Assembly: GCA_016933275.1 (NCBI GenBank)
Contig: JAFGBI010000183.1
Location: 1-57,531, forward strand
Origin: Polyangiaceae bacterium
GTDB lineage: Bacteria > Myxococcota_A > Polyangia > Polyangiales > Polyangiaceae
DNA: 57,531 bases
Direction of reading: 5' to 3'
Numbering within the stretch: the stretch's first letter is position 1; every line of letters starts with the position of its first letter. This document shows positions 33,015 to 42,398 of the stretch, piece by piece. The position numbers were made by a program, and so were the translations under genes. The notes under the pieces were generated by a model. The model worked only from the letters and a program-made list of their open reading frames with translations, had not been told where the DNA came from and did no database searches.

Positions 33015-33361
33015 CTTCTCCCTTTCTGCGTACCCGTCCACGGTGTTCCGTGCTGAAAGGACCGGTCGGCATCCGCGCTGCTGGCGAGGTCCCCCGCGCC
33101 GGGTCCCGCGCGAACGGAGTTCGAGCGGAGAAGCGGGTGGGAGGCTGTGCCCGGGGCTCACGTACTCGAGGTACGCTCCGCTCCAAGGTTCATCGCATCG
33201 CCAGAAGAGTGGCTTTCGGCCGGATCGGATGGGGGGTGAACGTGTACCTTGTCTGAACGTCGGGGGGATAGCGGTTTTGTCCGGAAGCGACCAGCGGTTT
33301 TCGCTGGGGTGACTGGTGGGGCATGAGGCACCGGGGCCAAGGCCCCCGTCGGTGCGCCCGG
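33015..33361. other. Gap between atpB and atpE
   Basis: 347 bp within the Fo group, both neighbours on the minus strand. It holds stems GGGGCC/GGCCCC (around 33340) and CCAGCG/CGCTGG (around 33290-33306), a repeated AGCGGTTTT, and CGTAC/GTACG near 33165. The stems just after atpB could slow or end transcription, and the rest may carry an atpE promoter, but no clear -35/-10 pair was found. Confidence 0.45.
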
Positions 33362-34135
33362 CTAGTGGTCGTGCGCTTCGTGCTCGGTCGCCATGCCGAT
33401 GTAGATGGTAGTGAGCAGGGTGAACACCAGCGTCTGCACGATCACGATGATGATCCCCAGGAACTGCACGGGGAGCGGGATCACGAGCGGGAAGATCCCG
33501 AGGAAGATCAGGAAGATCAGGTGGTCCACCGCCATGTTGAGCATGAGGCGGACCGCGAGGGTGATCGGGCGCACGCAGAGCGAGATGACCTCGATTGGAA
33601 AGATCAGGACGGCCAGATAGGGCGAGGGACCGGCGAGGTGCTTCAGATAGCCCCAACCGTTGACCATCAACCCATAGGCGTTGAACAGCACGAAGACCAC
33701 GAGCGCACAACCCAACGTGATGTTGAGGCTGCTCGTGGCCACGGGGTTGATGGGGAGGAGGGCGAGCACGTTACAGGAGAAGACGAACAGCGCCGAGGTC
33801 CCGATCACGGGGAAGTATCGCTTGGCGCGCTCCTCATCCATGACACTCTTGGCAAGGTCATAGAAGTACTCGAGAAACACCTCGAAAGCCGTACGCAGGG
33901 TGAGATGCTCCTCGGGGACCACGGCCCGCTCGACGTCATCGAGCTTGGTGCGAACCAGGAGCGCCATGACGACGATCGCCAAGGCGGTGAGCACCGCCGC
34001 CGCGATGGGCTCGAAGCTCGTCCACTCCGGCGCTTCGTTGCCGATGATCGAGTCTCCGATGAGCGACAGGTTCGCCGTCAGGGTTTCCTTCATGTGAGCG
34101 AGCACGAAGGTCAGCCACGTGCTGTGTTCGGGCAT
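33362..34135 (-). CDS. atpB: ATP synthase Fo subunit a
   Basis: 257 aa, about five to six membrane helices. The proton-path arginine lies in [16 protein letters not shown], the subunit a signature. The end is His-rich (ATEHEAHDH). ATG 34135 lies 4 nt after the atpI stop. Together with c it forms the half-channels of the motor. Genes b, delta and F1 are not in the window. Confidence 0.93.
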   Translation of the reverse strand: MPEHSTWLTFVLAHMKETLTANLSLIGDSIIGNEAPEWTSFEPIAAAVLTALAIVVMALLVRTKLDDVERAVVPEEHLTLRTAFEVFLEYFYDLAKSVMDEERAKRYFPVIGTSALFVFSCNVLALLPINPVATSSLNITLGCALVVFVLFNAYGLMVNGWGYLKHLAGPSPYLAVLIFPIEVISLCVRPITLAVRLMLNMAVDHLIFLIFLGIFPLVIPLPVQFLGIIIVIVQTLVFTLLTTIYIGMATEHEAHDH

Positions 34136-34139
34136 GAGA

Positions 34140-34547
34140 CTAGGTTCGTCCGTCAGGAGGGGTGGAAGCGCTGAGCTGGGCGGCGATGATGCCGACGGGG
34201 AGGGCGCCGTAGCCCAAGACGAGGGGGAGGATATCCGCAAACCCCGCGAATACCACCAGGTAAACCGCCCCACCGAGCAGGACCATCTTCACCGCGCCGA
34301 CCAGCCCCCAGAAGAGCGTCCGGCCGCCACGTCCGACCAACGCCTCCACGATCTTGCCGATCACCCACAGGTTCGCGAGGCCAAGGAGTGAGCCCGTCGC
34401 GGCGCCCACGACCGCCCGTGCGTCCGCCAGCAGCGCGGTACCACCGACGATTGCCGCCCCAAAGACGGCAACCGCCGCCAGCATCCGGAACAGTGACCTA
34501 ACGTCACGGTTCCGGTCCGCGTCCGTGATATCGGCGTCGCGCTTCAA
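34140..34547 (-). CDS. atpI: ATP synthase protein I
   Basis: 135 aa. The TTG start at 34547 is chosen for its GAGGAGG ribosome site directly upstream. Four membrane helices (MLAAVAVFGAAIVGGTALL, VVGAATGSLLGLANLWVIGK, TLFWGLVGAVKMVLLGGAVY, LPLVLGYGALPVGIIAAQL) match AtpI, which helps assemble the c-ring or supply magnesium. The start lies 44 nt inside the atpZ gene, so the two are probably coupled. Confidence 0.8.
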   Translation of the reverse strand: MKRDADITDADRNRDVRSLFRMLAAVAVFGAAIVGGTALLADARAVVGAATGSLLGLANLWVIGKIVEALVGRGGRTLFWGLVGAVKMVLLGGAVYLVVFAGFADILPLVLGYGALPVGIIAAQLSASTPPDGRT

Positions 34548-34776
34548 GCTCCTCCTCGTCTGCTCGCTCCGCAGCCCGGTTCGCGCGTTGGAGGGCACGC
34601 CACAAGGAACGGAAACCGGCCATGACCCCGAAACCGAATCCAAGGAGGGTGAGCCAGGGACCCGTGCCGATCTGCCGGTCCAGCCACTGCCCACCGAGCA
34701 GCCCGACCAGCACGCTCAGGGCAAGCTCGAGCCCAAGGGTGCCGTAGTCGCCCAGTTCTTTCCAGTGACGCTGCAC
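34504..34776 (-). CDS. atpZ: AtpZ-like Fo-associated membrane protein
   Basis: 90 aa from GTG 34776. Two membrane helices with the AtpZ/AtpI-family pattern (YGTLGLELALSVLVGLLGG, DRQIGTGPWLTLLGFGFGV), then a charged tail. AtpZ acts with AtpI in c-ring assembly. It is first in the Fo group here, and its end overlaps atpI by 44 nt. Confidence 0.8.
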   Translation of the reverse strand: MQRHWKELGDYGTLGLELALSVLVGLLGGQWLDRQIGTGPWLTLLGFGFGVMAGFRSLWRALQRANRAAERADEEELEARRRYHGRGPEP

Positions 34777-34882
34777 AGTGGCCCCACCCCGAGGCCGGTA
34801 GCATGGGTCGGCCTCTCGGGTCAAACCGAAGCCCTGGGGCCGAAACCCTCACCATGGGCACCTCATGGTATCGTGCCTCCCC

Positions 34883-35878
34883 ATGCGAGCCCCTTCGCCG
34901 AGCGGATTCGGGTTCCTGGCGTTCATCACGACCCAGATCCTTTGCTCCTCGGGTCTGGCCCAGGATCTTGTGCCCGCAGAGGAGAGGGCGTCAGACCCAG
35001 CCCAGCCCGCGGGTGACCAACCAGCTCCCCCTGGGACCGAGGCATCGACCGTTCCCTCGGAGCCATCAGGTTCGTCGGTGGTCCGGCAGACGCAACCTGC
35101 CGCCGCGGTCTACGAGCCACCGCTGCCAAGCGTCGGTCCCGTCTACGAACCGCCTCCACCGCCAGAGGTGGATCACGTGGCTCCGAAGTACGCATTCTGG
35201 ACAGGAGTCCGCGCGGCTTGGTGGGCGCCATTTGGGGGTGTCTGGAGTCGCTGCTCGGTCATGCACCAGTCCGATTGCATCGAGACCTCGATGGTCCCGC
35301 TCCGTGACTTCGTTGGGTCCGGAATTGCGTTGGAGAACGACGTCGGGGCCCGCATCGGACGAAACTACAACGCATACCTCGCATGGGAACACGCTGAGCT
35401 TTCCAGCGGGGACCTCGCCTTCAACCTCACCAACGCCTCGGGGGGGGTGACGAGGATGCCCACCTCTCGTGGCGGCAGCACCGATCTCCTCGGTGTTGGG
35501 ATCCGTTTCAGCAGCAACCCCGACCGCATCGGTCTATTGGTGGATATCCTGGTCGGGTACCGCACGCTCACTGCCAAATGGAACAGGTCCGAACTCGAAG
35601 GGGATGCACCAGAGCGCCTGGTGATGAAGGAGTCCCCCTTCGAGTTCCGTTTCGGGGCGGGCGCGGACATCCGAGTGCATCGGCTGCTCTCGCTGTCGCC
35701 GCTCCTGACCGTCGGCTCTGGTGTGTTCAAATCGGTGGAGTGGGAGTCCTCGAACGGAAACCGGGAGGATGCCCTCGCTGCCAGCGACGATTACGCACCC
35801 CATGGCTGGTTCACGCTCGGGCTGGGCGCGCACATGGATGTCGGCGGCTCCCTCTACAGCGCGGCTCGATCGCGTTGA
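34883..35878 (+). CDS. Outer-membrane beta-barrel protein, unknown
   Basis: 331 aa from ATG 34883. A signal peptide ends near GLAQ, then a Pro-rich stretch with repeated VYEPP. A barrel-like region follows (YAFWTGVRAAWWAPFGG, YNAYLAWEHAELSSGD, IGLLVDILVGYRTLTAKW, PFEFRFGAGADIRVH, WFTLGLGAHMDVGG). The end, SLYSAARSR, lacks the terminal aromatic residue of typical barrels. The last codons and the stop lie inside the dispersed repeat at 35862-35895, so the natural C terminus may have been replaced. Confidence 0.65.
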   Translation: MRAPSPSGFGFLAFITTQILCSSGLAQDLVPAEERASDPAQPAGDQPAPPGTEASTVPSEPSGSSVVRQTQPAAAVYEPPLPSVGPVYEPPPPPEVDHVAPKYAFWTGVRAAWWAPFGGVWSRCSVMHQSDCIETSMVPLRDFVGSGIALENDVGARIGRNYNAYLAWEHAELSSGDLAFNLTNASGGVTRMPTSRGGSTDLLGVGIRFSSNPDRIGLLVDILVGYRTLTAKWNRSELEGDAPERLVMKESPFEFRFGAGADIRVHRLLSLSPLLTVGSGVFKSVEWESSNGNREDALAASDDYAPHGWFTLGLGAHMDVGGSLYSAARSR

Positions 35879-35912
35879 TGGCGGCTTCGCCCCGCGTTCC
35901 CCCGGCCGGGGG
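35862..35912 (+). repeat. 34-bp dispersed repeat, copy 2, plus 14-bp palindrome
   Basis: 35862-35895 repeats 28899-28932 with two differences. It overlaps the stop codon of the barrel gene. Three bases on, CCCCCGGCCGGGGG (35899-35912) is a perfect palindrome, so the whole resembles a REP-type intergenic element. Confidence 0.7.
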
Positions 35913-36060
35913 AGGGCCGGCGGGGCTGCGCCGCCGCACGGATCTGTCCCGGCGGTCCTTCCTGATCGGCTGGAGCCCGCCCTCTACCCGGGTGGTTTCC
36001 AGTGCCAGGTACCGATCCGTTCGATTGTCGCGCTCTGTGCCGGACGAGAGCCGCGGGCGG

Positions 36061-37647
36061 CTACGGCGGTTCGACGTCCGAGATGCGCTCGAGACCCAGG
36101 GGAAGGTCCCGAGTGGGGGCTTTCGCTTCCGGGAAGTGGAGCGAGAAGCGGGTTCCGCATGGCGAGCGTGGTTCGCACGCGATGGTGCCGCCATGCACCT
36201 CGACGATCTGCCGCGTGATCGCCAACCCGAGACCAGTGCCCTGACCCTTGGTGGTGAAGAACGGTTCGAACAGGCGCGATCGTATCTCGGGAGGGATGCC
36301 GACCCCTTCGTCTTCCACCGACACATCGACGCCGCCGGTGGCTGCCGGACGAACCGTCACCGTGATTCGACCTCCGTTCGGCATGGCCTCGCGCGCGTTT
36401 CGGAAGAGGTTGAACAGCGACTGGCGGATCTGTGCGACGTCCCCGAGCACGAGCGGGAGCTCCGAACCAACGTCGATTACGACATCGACCTGATGGCGAC
36501 GCAACTCTGGCCGCATGAAGTCTGCGGCCGCGACGACAATCTCCCCGAGGTCTTCCTGCTCGAGGGTCGTCGGACGTTGTCGGGCAACCGAGAGGTACTG
36601 CGCGCTCAGCGAGCTCAATCGCTCGATCTCGTGCTTCACCGCCCGCAGCAGGGACCGTGCCTCCTCCTCGTGCCCGGCCAGCTCCTCCTCGAGCATCTCG
36701 ACGTTGAGGGCCATCGAGGAGAGTGGGTTCCGTATTTCGTGAGTGACATGGGCCGCCATCTTGCCGATCGTGGCCAGCCGCTCGGCTGCCACCAGTTGCT
36801 CGTTGGCCCTCGCGATCGCCATTACCATCCCCTCGAAGGTGGCCGCGAGCTCGCCAATCTCGTCGGGGGTCGCCACCACAGGGCGAGGCGTGAGGTCGCC
36901 ATTGGCGACGGCCTTGGCGCGCGCCGTCACCTGGGCGAGTGGCATGAGCACACCGCGAACGTGCAATGCCAGCGCGACAGCCACCACGGCAGTGAGTGCG
37001 GCCAACCCCACCAGCAGACCCATCGCGAGGCGTTCCCGGGCGCGCGCGACGTCGAGCAGTGCGTCGACGTTTCGTTGTACGCGCTGCTCCAGCACGCTGA
37101 GGCGCTTGCGCGCCTGCGACCCACGGGTGACGAGTTCGTCCCGGAGTTCTTCGGCGCGAGCCATATCGCCGCGTTGTAGCGCCTCGAAGAGGCGCGTAAT
37201 GGCGTCGCGGTCTGGATCCTGAAATACCTCTACCGACTGCGTCTCGTGAAGCAGCTCCTGGCCCACCGCGGCAATTGCCTTCTCGTCGCTCGCGACGAAT
37301 GCCTCCGCGACCCGGGCGCGTACCTCGGCGTATTTCTTGGGCCGCCCCACGCGAAGCGCCGTCTCGAACCACATGCGCTTGTCCGCTGGGTTCGGGGTCG
37401 TGGTCACGTGATTGAGCTGGGAATTCCAGTTGTCCTGGACGGCGACCAGGTCACGAAGGGCGATCGAGAGCGGGAGGTACCCCGAGCGCATCAGGTTCGC
37501 CTCTCGAGCGGCGTTGCGCTGCGCCACCACGCTCCATCCGGCGACGATCGCGAAGCCGAGGAGGACGACGGAGAACGACCACAGCACGCGGCGCGCAACC
37601 GTCCGACGCCGACCTGGTTCGGGGACGAGCGCTCGGCCAGCGGTCAC
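36061..37647 (-). CDS. Sensor histidine kinase with HAMP
   Basis: 528 aa from GTG 37647, which overlaps the upstream kinase stop as GTGA. Membrane helices at about 20-42 and 208-230 enclose a helical periplasmic sensor of about 165 residues. HAMP follows (PLAQVTARAKAVANGDL), then HisKA with the phosphorylated His in HVTHEIRNPLSS. The HATPase domain shows NLFRNAREAM, EDEGVGIPPE, FEPFFTTKGQGTGLGLAI. It is a full transmitter; the signal is unknown. No response regulator lies next to it. Confidence 0.92.
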   Translation of the reverse strand: MTAGRALVPEPGRRRTVARRVLWSFSVVLLGFAIVAGWSVVAQRNAAREANLMRSGYLPLSIALRDLVAVQDNWNSQLNHVTTTPNPADKRMWFETALRVGRPKKYAEVRARVAEAFVASDEKAIAAVGQELLHETQSVEVFQDPDRDAITRLFEALQRGDMARAEELRDELVTRGSQARKRLSVLEQRVQRNVDALLDVARARERLAMGLLVGLAALTAVVAVALALHVRGVLMPLAQVTARAKAVANGDLTPRPVVATPDEIGELAATFEGMVMAIARANEQLVAAERLATIGKMAAHVTHEIRNPLSSMALNVEMLEEELAGHEEEARSLLRAVKHEIERLSSLSAQYLSVARQRPTTLEQEDLGEIVVAAADFMRPELRRHQVDVVIDVGSELPLVLGDVAQIRQSLFNLFRNAREAMPNGGRITVTVRPAATGGVDVSVEDEGVGIPPEIRSRLFEPFFTTKGQGTGLGLAITRQIVEVHGGTIACEPRSPCGTRFSLHFPEAKAPTRDLPLGLERISDVEPP

Positions 37648-39674
37648 GTCGAGCTCTTCACGGAAGGACCACGGGTGGACGCGCGGTTGGGTCCCGGACG
37701 ACCACGCCCGGCTGCCGGGCGACCCGACCCTTCCCCCTCCGCCGCCCCCCGCACCGCTGCCTCCGCGAGCGGGAGCCCGCTCTTCCCCGTCGATACTGCC
37801 GGTGTGGGCTCCGCACTAGGTGGGGTGGTCGAAGGCATCCCCAACGCCCGCGACGATGGGCTTTCCCCACGGCGTACCTCCTCGACGCTGGGCTGCGGTA
37901 GCCGGATCTCGAAGGTCGCCCCTCTGCTCGACGAGTGTACGGTCACGGTGCCGCCGTGCTCGTCAACGATCTTCTTCACGATCGCCAGTCCGAGACCGGT
38001 CCCGCCCTTCTTTCCGGCAGAGACGAAGGACTGGAAGAGCCGTCCTTCGATCTCCTTCGGGATGCCACGTCCAGTGTCCGAGACGGACATCACGATCTCG
38101 TCGCCTTCTCGGCCTGCCCGAACCGTGAGACGTCCCCCACCGTCCGTCATCGCCTCGATGGCGTTCCGCGAGAGGTTCTGCAGTGCACGCGCCATCCGCT
38201 GCTCATCGAACCGACCCACTGCCTTGGCGTCGATATCCATGACCAGTTCGATGGGCTTCCCGACGAGCTCGAGCTCCAGGGTGTGGCGGACATCGGCAAA
38301 GAACTTCTTCAGATACGTTCGCCTTACAAAGATGGTGCGCTCGCCACGCGCAAACTCGAGCACCTCGCGCTGCATGGACGTGAGAACGTCGAACTGACGG
38401 AGGACCTCCTCGGCGTATGCGGTACGACGCTCGCGATCGTCGGCGTCCTGCATCAGCTGCACGTAGCCGCTGATCACGGTCATCGGCGTCTTGAAGTCGT
38501 GGATCACCTGAGAGAGCAGGCGCCCGATCGTCATCAGGCGTTCGCTCCGTTCGCGCGCCTCGCTCGCTCGCTGCAGCCGCACCGCCGTGGAGACGTTCGC
38601 CGCGATGAGACGGAGTAGCGAGCGATCATCCTGGTCGAATCGCCGCGGCCCCATCTTCGAGAACAGACCGATTGCGCCGAGCGGAGCTCGATCTCCCTCG
38701 AGCTCGATGAGCAGCGCCGAGTCGACGGGGAACGGGAAGGCTCCCTCCACGCGCGGGCTGAAGGAGGGGTGCCGCTGTGGATCGGTCACCTCCAGAGCCT
38801 CCGGTTCACCGAGCGCCGCCGCGAGCAGCCCCTCGCCTTCGCGGACTCCAATCCGTTCGACCTGCTCGGGACGGCTGGGATCGTAGACGTACTCCACGAG
38901 CTGGCCCGTTTCCTCGGTGACCAGGAGCATCGCCGCTGCCCGAGCCTCACACGTTGTAGTGGCCAGACCGAGAGCCGCGGCGGCCAGGGCGTCGATAGTC
39001 ACCGCTCGAGCCATCGCCCGTTCGAGATCGAAGAGGAAGACGAGGTCACGGAGTCGCCGCTCCAGCTGCTCTTTGGTGTCGAGCAACTCCTTGTTCTTCT
39101 GGATCAGCGACATGAAGAGTCGCGAGTTGTCGATGGCAACCGCTGCCTGGGTGCAGAGCGCGGTGACCATCGCCTCGTCCTCTTCCCCGAATTCGGCCGC
39201 CGTCTGCTTGTTGAGCACTTGGAGCACGCCGATGGTCCGCCCCAGGTGGTTTTTGAGGGGAGCGGCCAACATGCTCGTGGTGCGATAGCCGGTGAGGGCG
39301 TCCCATTCGCGCTCGAAGCGGGGGTCTTCGTACGCATCGCGAACCCGGATCGGGGCCCCCGTTTGGGCCACGACTCCCGCGATACCTCGACCCACCTTGA
39401 TCCGAATCGAGCGAACCTTCTGCCCCACGATCACTCGGCTCACCAGCTCCCCGCCCACCTCGTCGAGCAGGTAGAGAGTGGCCCGATCGGCTTCGACGAG
39501 CTCCGTGAGACGGCCGAGGATGAGCTCGAGCAGGTCGTCGAGGTCGAGGGTCGTACCAAGTGCGCTCCCCACCTCCCGCAACGCACGCGACACGCGGCGC
39601 TCGCGTGCCAGAGCCGCCTCGAGCGCTACCTGGCGCTGCTCGAGCGACCGGCCCGGCTCCGAGACAGAAGACAC
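37644..39674 (-). CDS. Soluble sensor histidine kinase with two GAF domains
   Basis: 676 aa from GTG 39674. GAF1 lies at about 30-185 (LLDEVGGELVSRVIVG, LAAPLKNHLGRTIGVLQVLN) and GAF2 at about 215-375. HisKA carries the phosphorylated His in SQVIHDFKTPMTVISGY. HATPase: NLSRNAIEAM, VSDTGRGIPKEIEGRLF, GGTGLGLAIVKKIV. The last about 75 residues are a low-complexity tail. There is no membrane segment, so it senses cytoplasmic signals. It is translationally coupled to the HAMP kinase that follows, suggesting the two act on one pathway. Confidence 0.9.
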   Translation of the reverse strand: MSSVSEPGRSLEQRQVALEAALARERRVSRALREVGSALGTTLDLDDLLELILGRLTELVEADRATLYLLDEVGGELVSRVIVGQKVRSIRIKVGRGIAGVVAQTGAPIRVRDAYEDPRFEREWDALTGYRTTSMLAAPLKNHLGRTIGVLQVLNKQTAAEFGEEDEAMVTALCTQAAVAIDNSRLFMSLIQKNKELLDTKEQLERRLRDLVFLFDLERAMARAVTIDALAAAALGLATTTCEARAAAMLLVTEETGQLVEYVYDPSRPEQVERIGVREGEGLLAAALGEPEALEVTDPQRHPSFSPRVEGAFPFPVDSALLIELEGDRAPLGAIGLFSKMGPRRFDQDDRSLLRLIAANVSTAVRLQRASEARERSERLMTIGRLLSQVIHDFKTPMTVISGYVQLMQDADDRERRTAYAEEVLRQFDVLTSMQREVLEFARGERTIFVRRTYLKKFFADVRHTLELELVGKPIELVMDIDAKAVGRFDEQRMARALQNLSRNAIEAMTDGGGRLTVRAGREGDEIVMSVSDTGRGIPKEIEGRLFQSFVSAGKKGGTGLGLAIVKKIVDEHGGTVTVHSSSRGATFEIRLPQPSVEEVRRGESPSSRALGMPSTTPPSAEPTPAVSTGKSGLPLAEAAVRGAAEGEGSGRPAAGRGRPGPNRASTRGPSVKSST

Positions 39675-39924
39675 CGGTGGATCGAATCACGGACCGGAGG
39701 CGAGGTCTACCGCTACCGCTCATCCGTTCAGATCACGGGTTGTTCCTGGTAGAAACTGCCCGGCTGACCCGGCCTCGGCCCGTCGCGAATCCGGGCAACG
39801 GTCGGCTGCGAGAGACCCACCGCGCGATCGCGGCGGCCTCCCAGGGCCGCGAACGGTTCTCGAGCCAGGCTGCCCCGAGGGGTGCGAAGTTGCCGCCCCC
39901 CCAGCCGTTGGCTATTAGCTCGGA

Positions 39925-40203
39925 ATGGCTTTGAAGCAGCTGCAGCTCTTGGTGCGCGGCCGCGTTCAGGGCGTGTACTTCCGCGCCTCGACGCAGCGCG
40001 AAGCTCGTCGGTTGGGCTTGAGCGGATGGGTGCGGAACCGCCCCGACGGCACGATCGAGATCCTGGCCGAAGGCGAAGAGGTCGCGATCCGTGAGCTCTA
40101 CGGGTGGGCCCAGAAGGGCCCGAGCGCGGCGCGCGTGGACCGGGTGGACGCACGCTGGCGAAGCTTCACCGGCGACTTCCCCGATTTCCGCATCTCCGGA
40201 TGA
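39925..40203 (+). CDS. acyP: Acylphosphatase
   Basis: 92 aa, the usual family size. It hydrolyses acyl phosphates such as acetyl- or carbamoyl-phosphate. The phosphate loop with catalytic Arg is visible in LVRGRVQGVYFR, and the catalytic Asn in GLSGWVRNRPDG. It is cytoplasmic. A longer minus-strand frame over the same DNA is antisense noise. Confidence 0.93.
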   Translation: MALKQLQLLVRGRVQGVYFRASTQREARRLGLSGWVRNRPDGTIEILAEGEEVAIRELYGWAQKGPSAARVDRVDARWRSFTGDFPDFRISG

Positions 40204-40233
40204 TTCGAGCCTCCGGGGCCGAGCGCACCATCG

Positions 40234-42357
40234 ATGCCCCCACGTGTGTTCCACCATCTCTGCCTCTCGCCAACCGTCGGTTCACCGCGGTCGTTGCGCC
40301 GGCGGGGATCCGTCGAGCGCGCGCCCGGTCGAATCGCTCGCCGCGCTCCATCTTGGATCCTGGCGGGGATCGCCGCGTACTCCTTCGCCGCGACCACCCC
40401 TGCCCTCGCGGCCCCACCACCCGCCGCCACCTCCGCCGGCGTGGTCCGTGGTGAGCTTCCTCCGTTGCCGGAAATCCCACCGGCCACCTTGCCCAAACCC
40501 GCCCCCGCCGACATCGAGCAACTCGACGCCATCCTCAACACGCTTGTCGCAACGGGGAACGGCGAGCACCGCGCCGCGGCCAGCGAGGTGGCGACCGTGC
40601 ACGCCGGGCTGGTGCCCGCGATCGCCCAACGCCTCGATCACCTGGCGGATGGCGCGAACCGCGCACGCATGAAGGAGCTCTTGCTCGAAATCCGCAAGGC
40701 AGCGCGAGAGGACATCCGTCGCGAGCTCAAGGAATCTGGTCAACAGGGCAAGGTCGAGACGCCGGACTACTTCGAGATGGTCGTGGCGCGCCCTGCCCCG
40801 GATCGCGCCGAATGGCGTGAGCTCGTGCAGGCGTTGGCCATGAGCCGAATGCTCACCGCGATCGAGACGGTGCAGAGTGTGCGGGTCCTGGTCGAAGTGT
40901 ACGCGCGCTTCAACTTCCTCCGCGTTGACACCCAACTCCAGCTGCAGAAGCTCGGCGACCGGGCCATCGCTGGCCTGATCGAGGCGCGACGCCACCGCGC
41001 CGCCGAGGTCGGGCGGTGGGCAGCGAGGGAGCTCGACGCGTTCGGACGCGCCATCCCGGGCGAAGCCGTGCAGGTCCGCGATCCGGAGGCACTGGCGGAC
41101 ATCCTCCGCGCGTACGGGCGCGTTCGCGATCCCGACGCGGCGCGCATAGTGGTCTCATTCGCCAACAGCGAGCGGACGCAGCTGCGCGACGCAGCACGTC
41201 AGGGGATCGCGATGATGGGCGAAGTGGCCATGTGGCAGTTGCGCGATGCCTACGAGAACACGGTCGGCAAACGCCCGCCGCGCGATTGGTCCTGGCAGCG
41301 GCTGGCGCGCAAACTGTTCGCGGAGTACGACCGGCTGCGGCTATCGCAGGTCTATCTGTTGTACGACGAGGGCCGCGCAGCAGAAGCGCGAGGTGATCTT
41401 TTCGTCATGCACCAAGCATACGACAAGGTGCTGACGCGGAGCCCCATCTTCGAGCACCGCGCGACGATGGCGGCAGGCTACCTGGCGTTCGCCGCCCAAT
41501 TCGCTGACCGTGACGCCGCGGCGGCCGCGGGTGCCCTCGATCGCGCCGCCCGGATCACCACCGATCGTGCGCTGCTCGATCGCATCGAGAGCCTGCGACT
41601 CACCCTGCACGCCGAGCGGCTGCTCACGCAGGGCGTCGCCGATCAGGAGCTGCTCGTGCGCGCCGTCGATCTCGACGCCGACAACGACCGTGCGCGCCGT
41701 CTCATGGCGGGGAGCGTGCCAGACGCGACCCTCCCCGAAGCGAGGCGGAGTCGATGGACGGCAGCTCTGGCAATCGCCATCCTGGCTGCGATCGGAGCGC
41801 TCGTCGTCGGCTTCTGGCCGCGCCGGCGACGCGGCGACGAGGACCCTCCACCCAGCGATGGTGGTGCCGGGCCAGCGAGACGGACTGTGAGCGGGCCGTC
41901 GCTAGGGTACCCCAACCCAGCCGAAGAGGACTCCGCCGCCGGGGAAGCCGGCACCGGTGACAACGCGGATCCCACCGATGCGCCCGCCGCCGAACCTGTC
42001 GAGCCAGACCGTGTCGTCGAGCTCTCCTCGGCACCCCAGCCGATCGCGCTCGAAGGCACGCCAGCTCCGAGCGATGAAGCCGAGGGAGTCCCCCCCGTCG
42101 CGCCGCCCGCCGCCGAACCTCCCGAAACGCGCGGTGCCGTCGAGCTCTCCTCGGCACCCCAACCGATCGTGGTCGAAGGCGCGCCAGCTCCGAGCGACGA
42201 GGCCTCGAGAATCCTCCCCGAGACGCCGCCCGCCGAACCTGCCAAGACGAGGGGTGACGGTGCTCTCTGCTCTGCGCCCGAGGCGGACGCAGTCGATCCC
42301 CCGGCCGCTCCGAGTGAGGGAGTGGACCCCGCCACGAAACCGAACGACCACAGTTGA
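40234..42357 (+). CDS. Large membrane-anchored protein, unknown
   Basis: 707 aa. Near residues 40-60 a hydrophobic signal-like segment (WILAGIAAYSFAATTPALAA) follows a long basic N terminus, so the true start may be slightly downstream. Residues about 90-500 are helical repeats (AAREDIRRELKESGQQ, AAEARGDLFVMHQAYDKVLT), likely periplasmic. A membrane segment near 510-528 (WTAALAIAILAAIGALVVGF) is followed by RRRR and a long Pro/Glu/Ala-rich tail with internal repeats. No known family is recognised. It converges with rplQ. Confidence 0.65.
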   Translation: MPPRVFHHLCLSPTVGSPRSLRRRGSVERAPGRIARRAPSWILAGIAAYSFAATTPALAAPPPAATSAGVVRGELPPLPEIPPATLPKPAPADIEQLDAILNTLVATGNGEHRAAASEVATVHAGLVPAIAQRLDHLADGANRARMKELLLEIRKAAREDIRRELKESGQQGKVETPDYFEMVVARPAPDRAEWRELVQALAMSRMLTAIETVQSVRVLVEVYARFNFLRVDTQLQLQKLGDRAIAGLIEARRHRAAEVGRWAARELDAFGRAIPGEAVQVRDPEALADILRAYGRVRDPDAARIVVSFANSERTQLRDAARQGIAMMGEVAMWQLRDAYENTVGKRPPRDWSWQRLARKLFAEYDRLRLSQVYLLYDEGRAAEARGDLFVMHQAYDKVLTRSPIFEHRATMAAGYLAFAAQFADRDAAAAAGALDRAARITTDRALLDRIESLRLTLHAERLLTQGVADQELLVRAVDLDADNDRARRLMAGSVPDATLPEARRSRWTAALAIAILAAIGALVVGFWPRRRRGDEDPPPSDGGAGPARRTVSGPSLGYPNPAEEDSAAGEAGTGDNADPTDAPAAEPVEPDRVVELSSAPQPIALEGTPAPSDEAEGVPPVAPPAAEPPETRGAVELSSAPQPIVVEGAPAPSDEASRILPETPPAEPAKTRGDGALCSAPEADAVDPPAAPSEGVDPATKPNDHS
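42016..42204 (+). repeat. 66-bp coding repeat, two copies
   Basis: 42016-42081 and 42139-42204 (period 123 bp) encode ELSSAPQPI followed by EG and APSDEA, with a decayed third copy near 42259. It is part of the disordered tail of the preceding gene. Confidence 0.8.
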
Positions 42358-42398
42358 ACGACCAGCCGCGGCTCGGCGGACCCCGCGTGACCGGTCAG

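Noticed and set aside
39733..40257. 174-aa minus-strand frame over the acylphosphatase
   Set aside because: The plus-strand reading gives a complete acylphosphatase with catalytic Arg and Asn.
42388..42397. TGACCGGTCA palindrome as terminator of the ribosomal cluster
   Set aside because: No loop and no T-run; noted only as a palindrome next to the rplQ stop.
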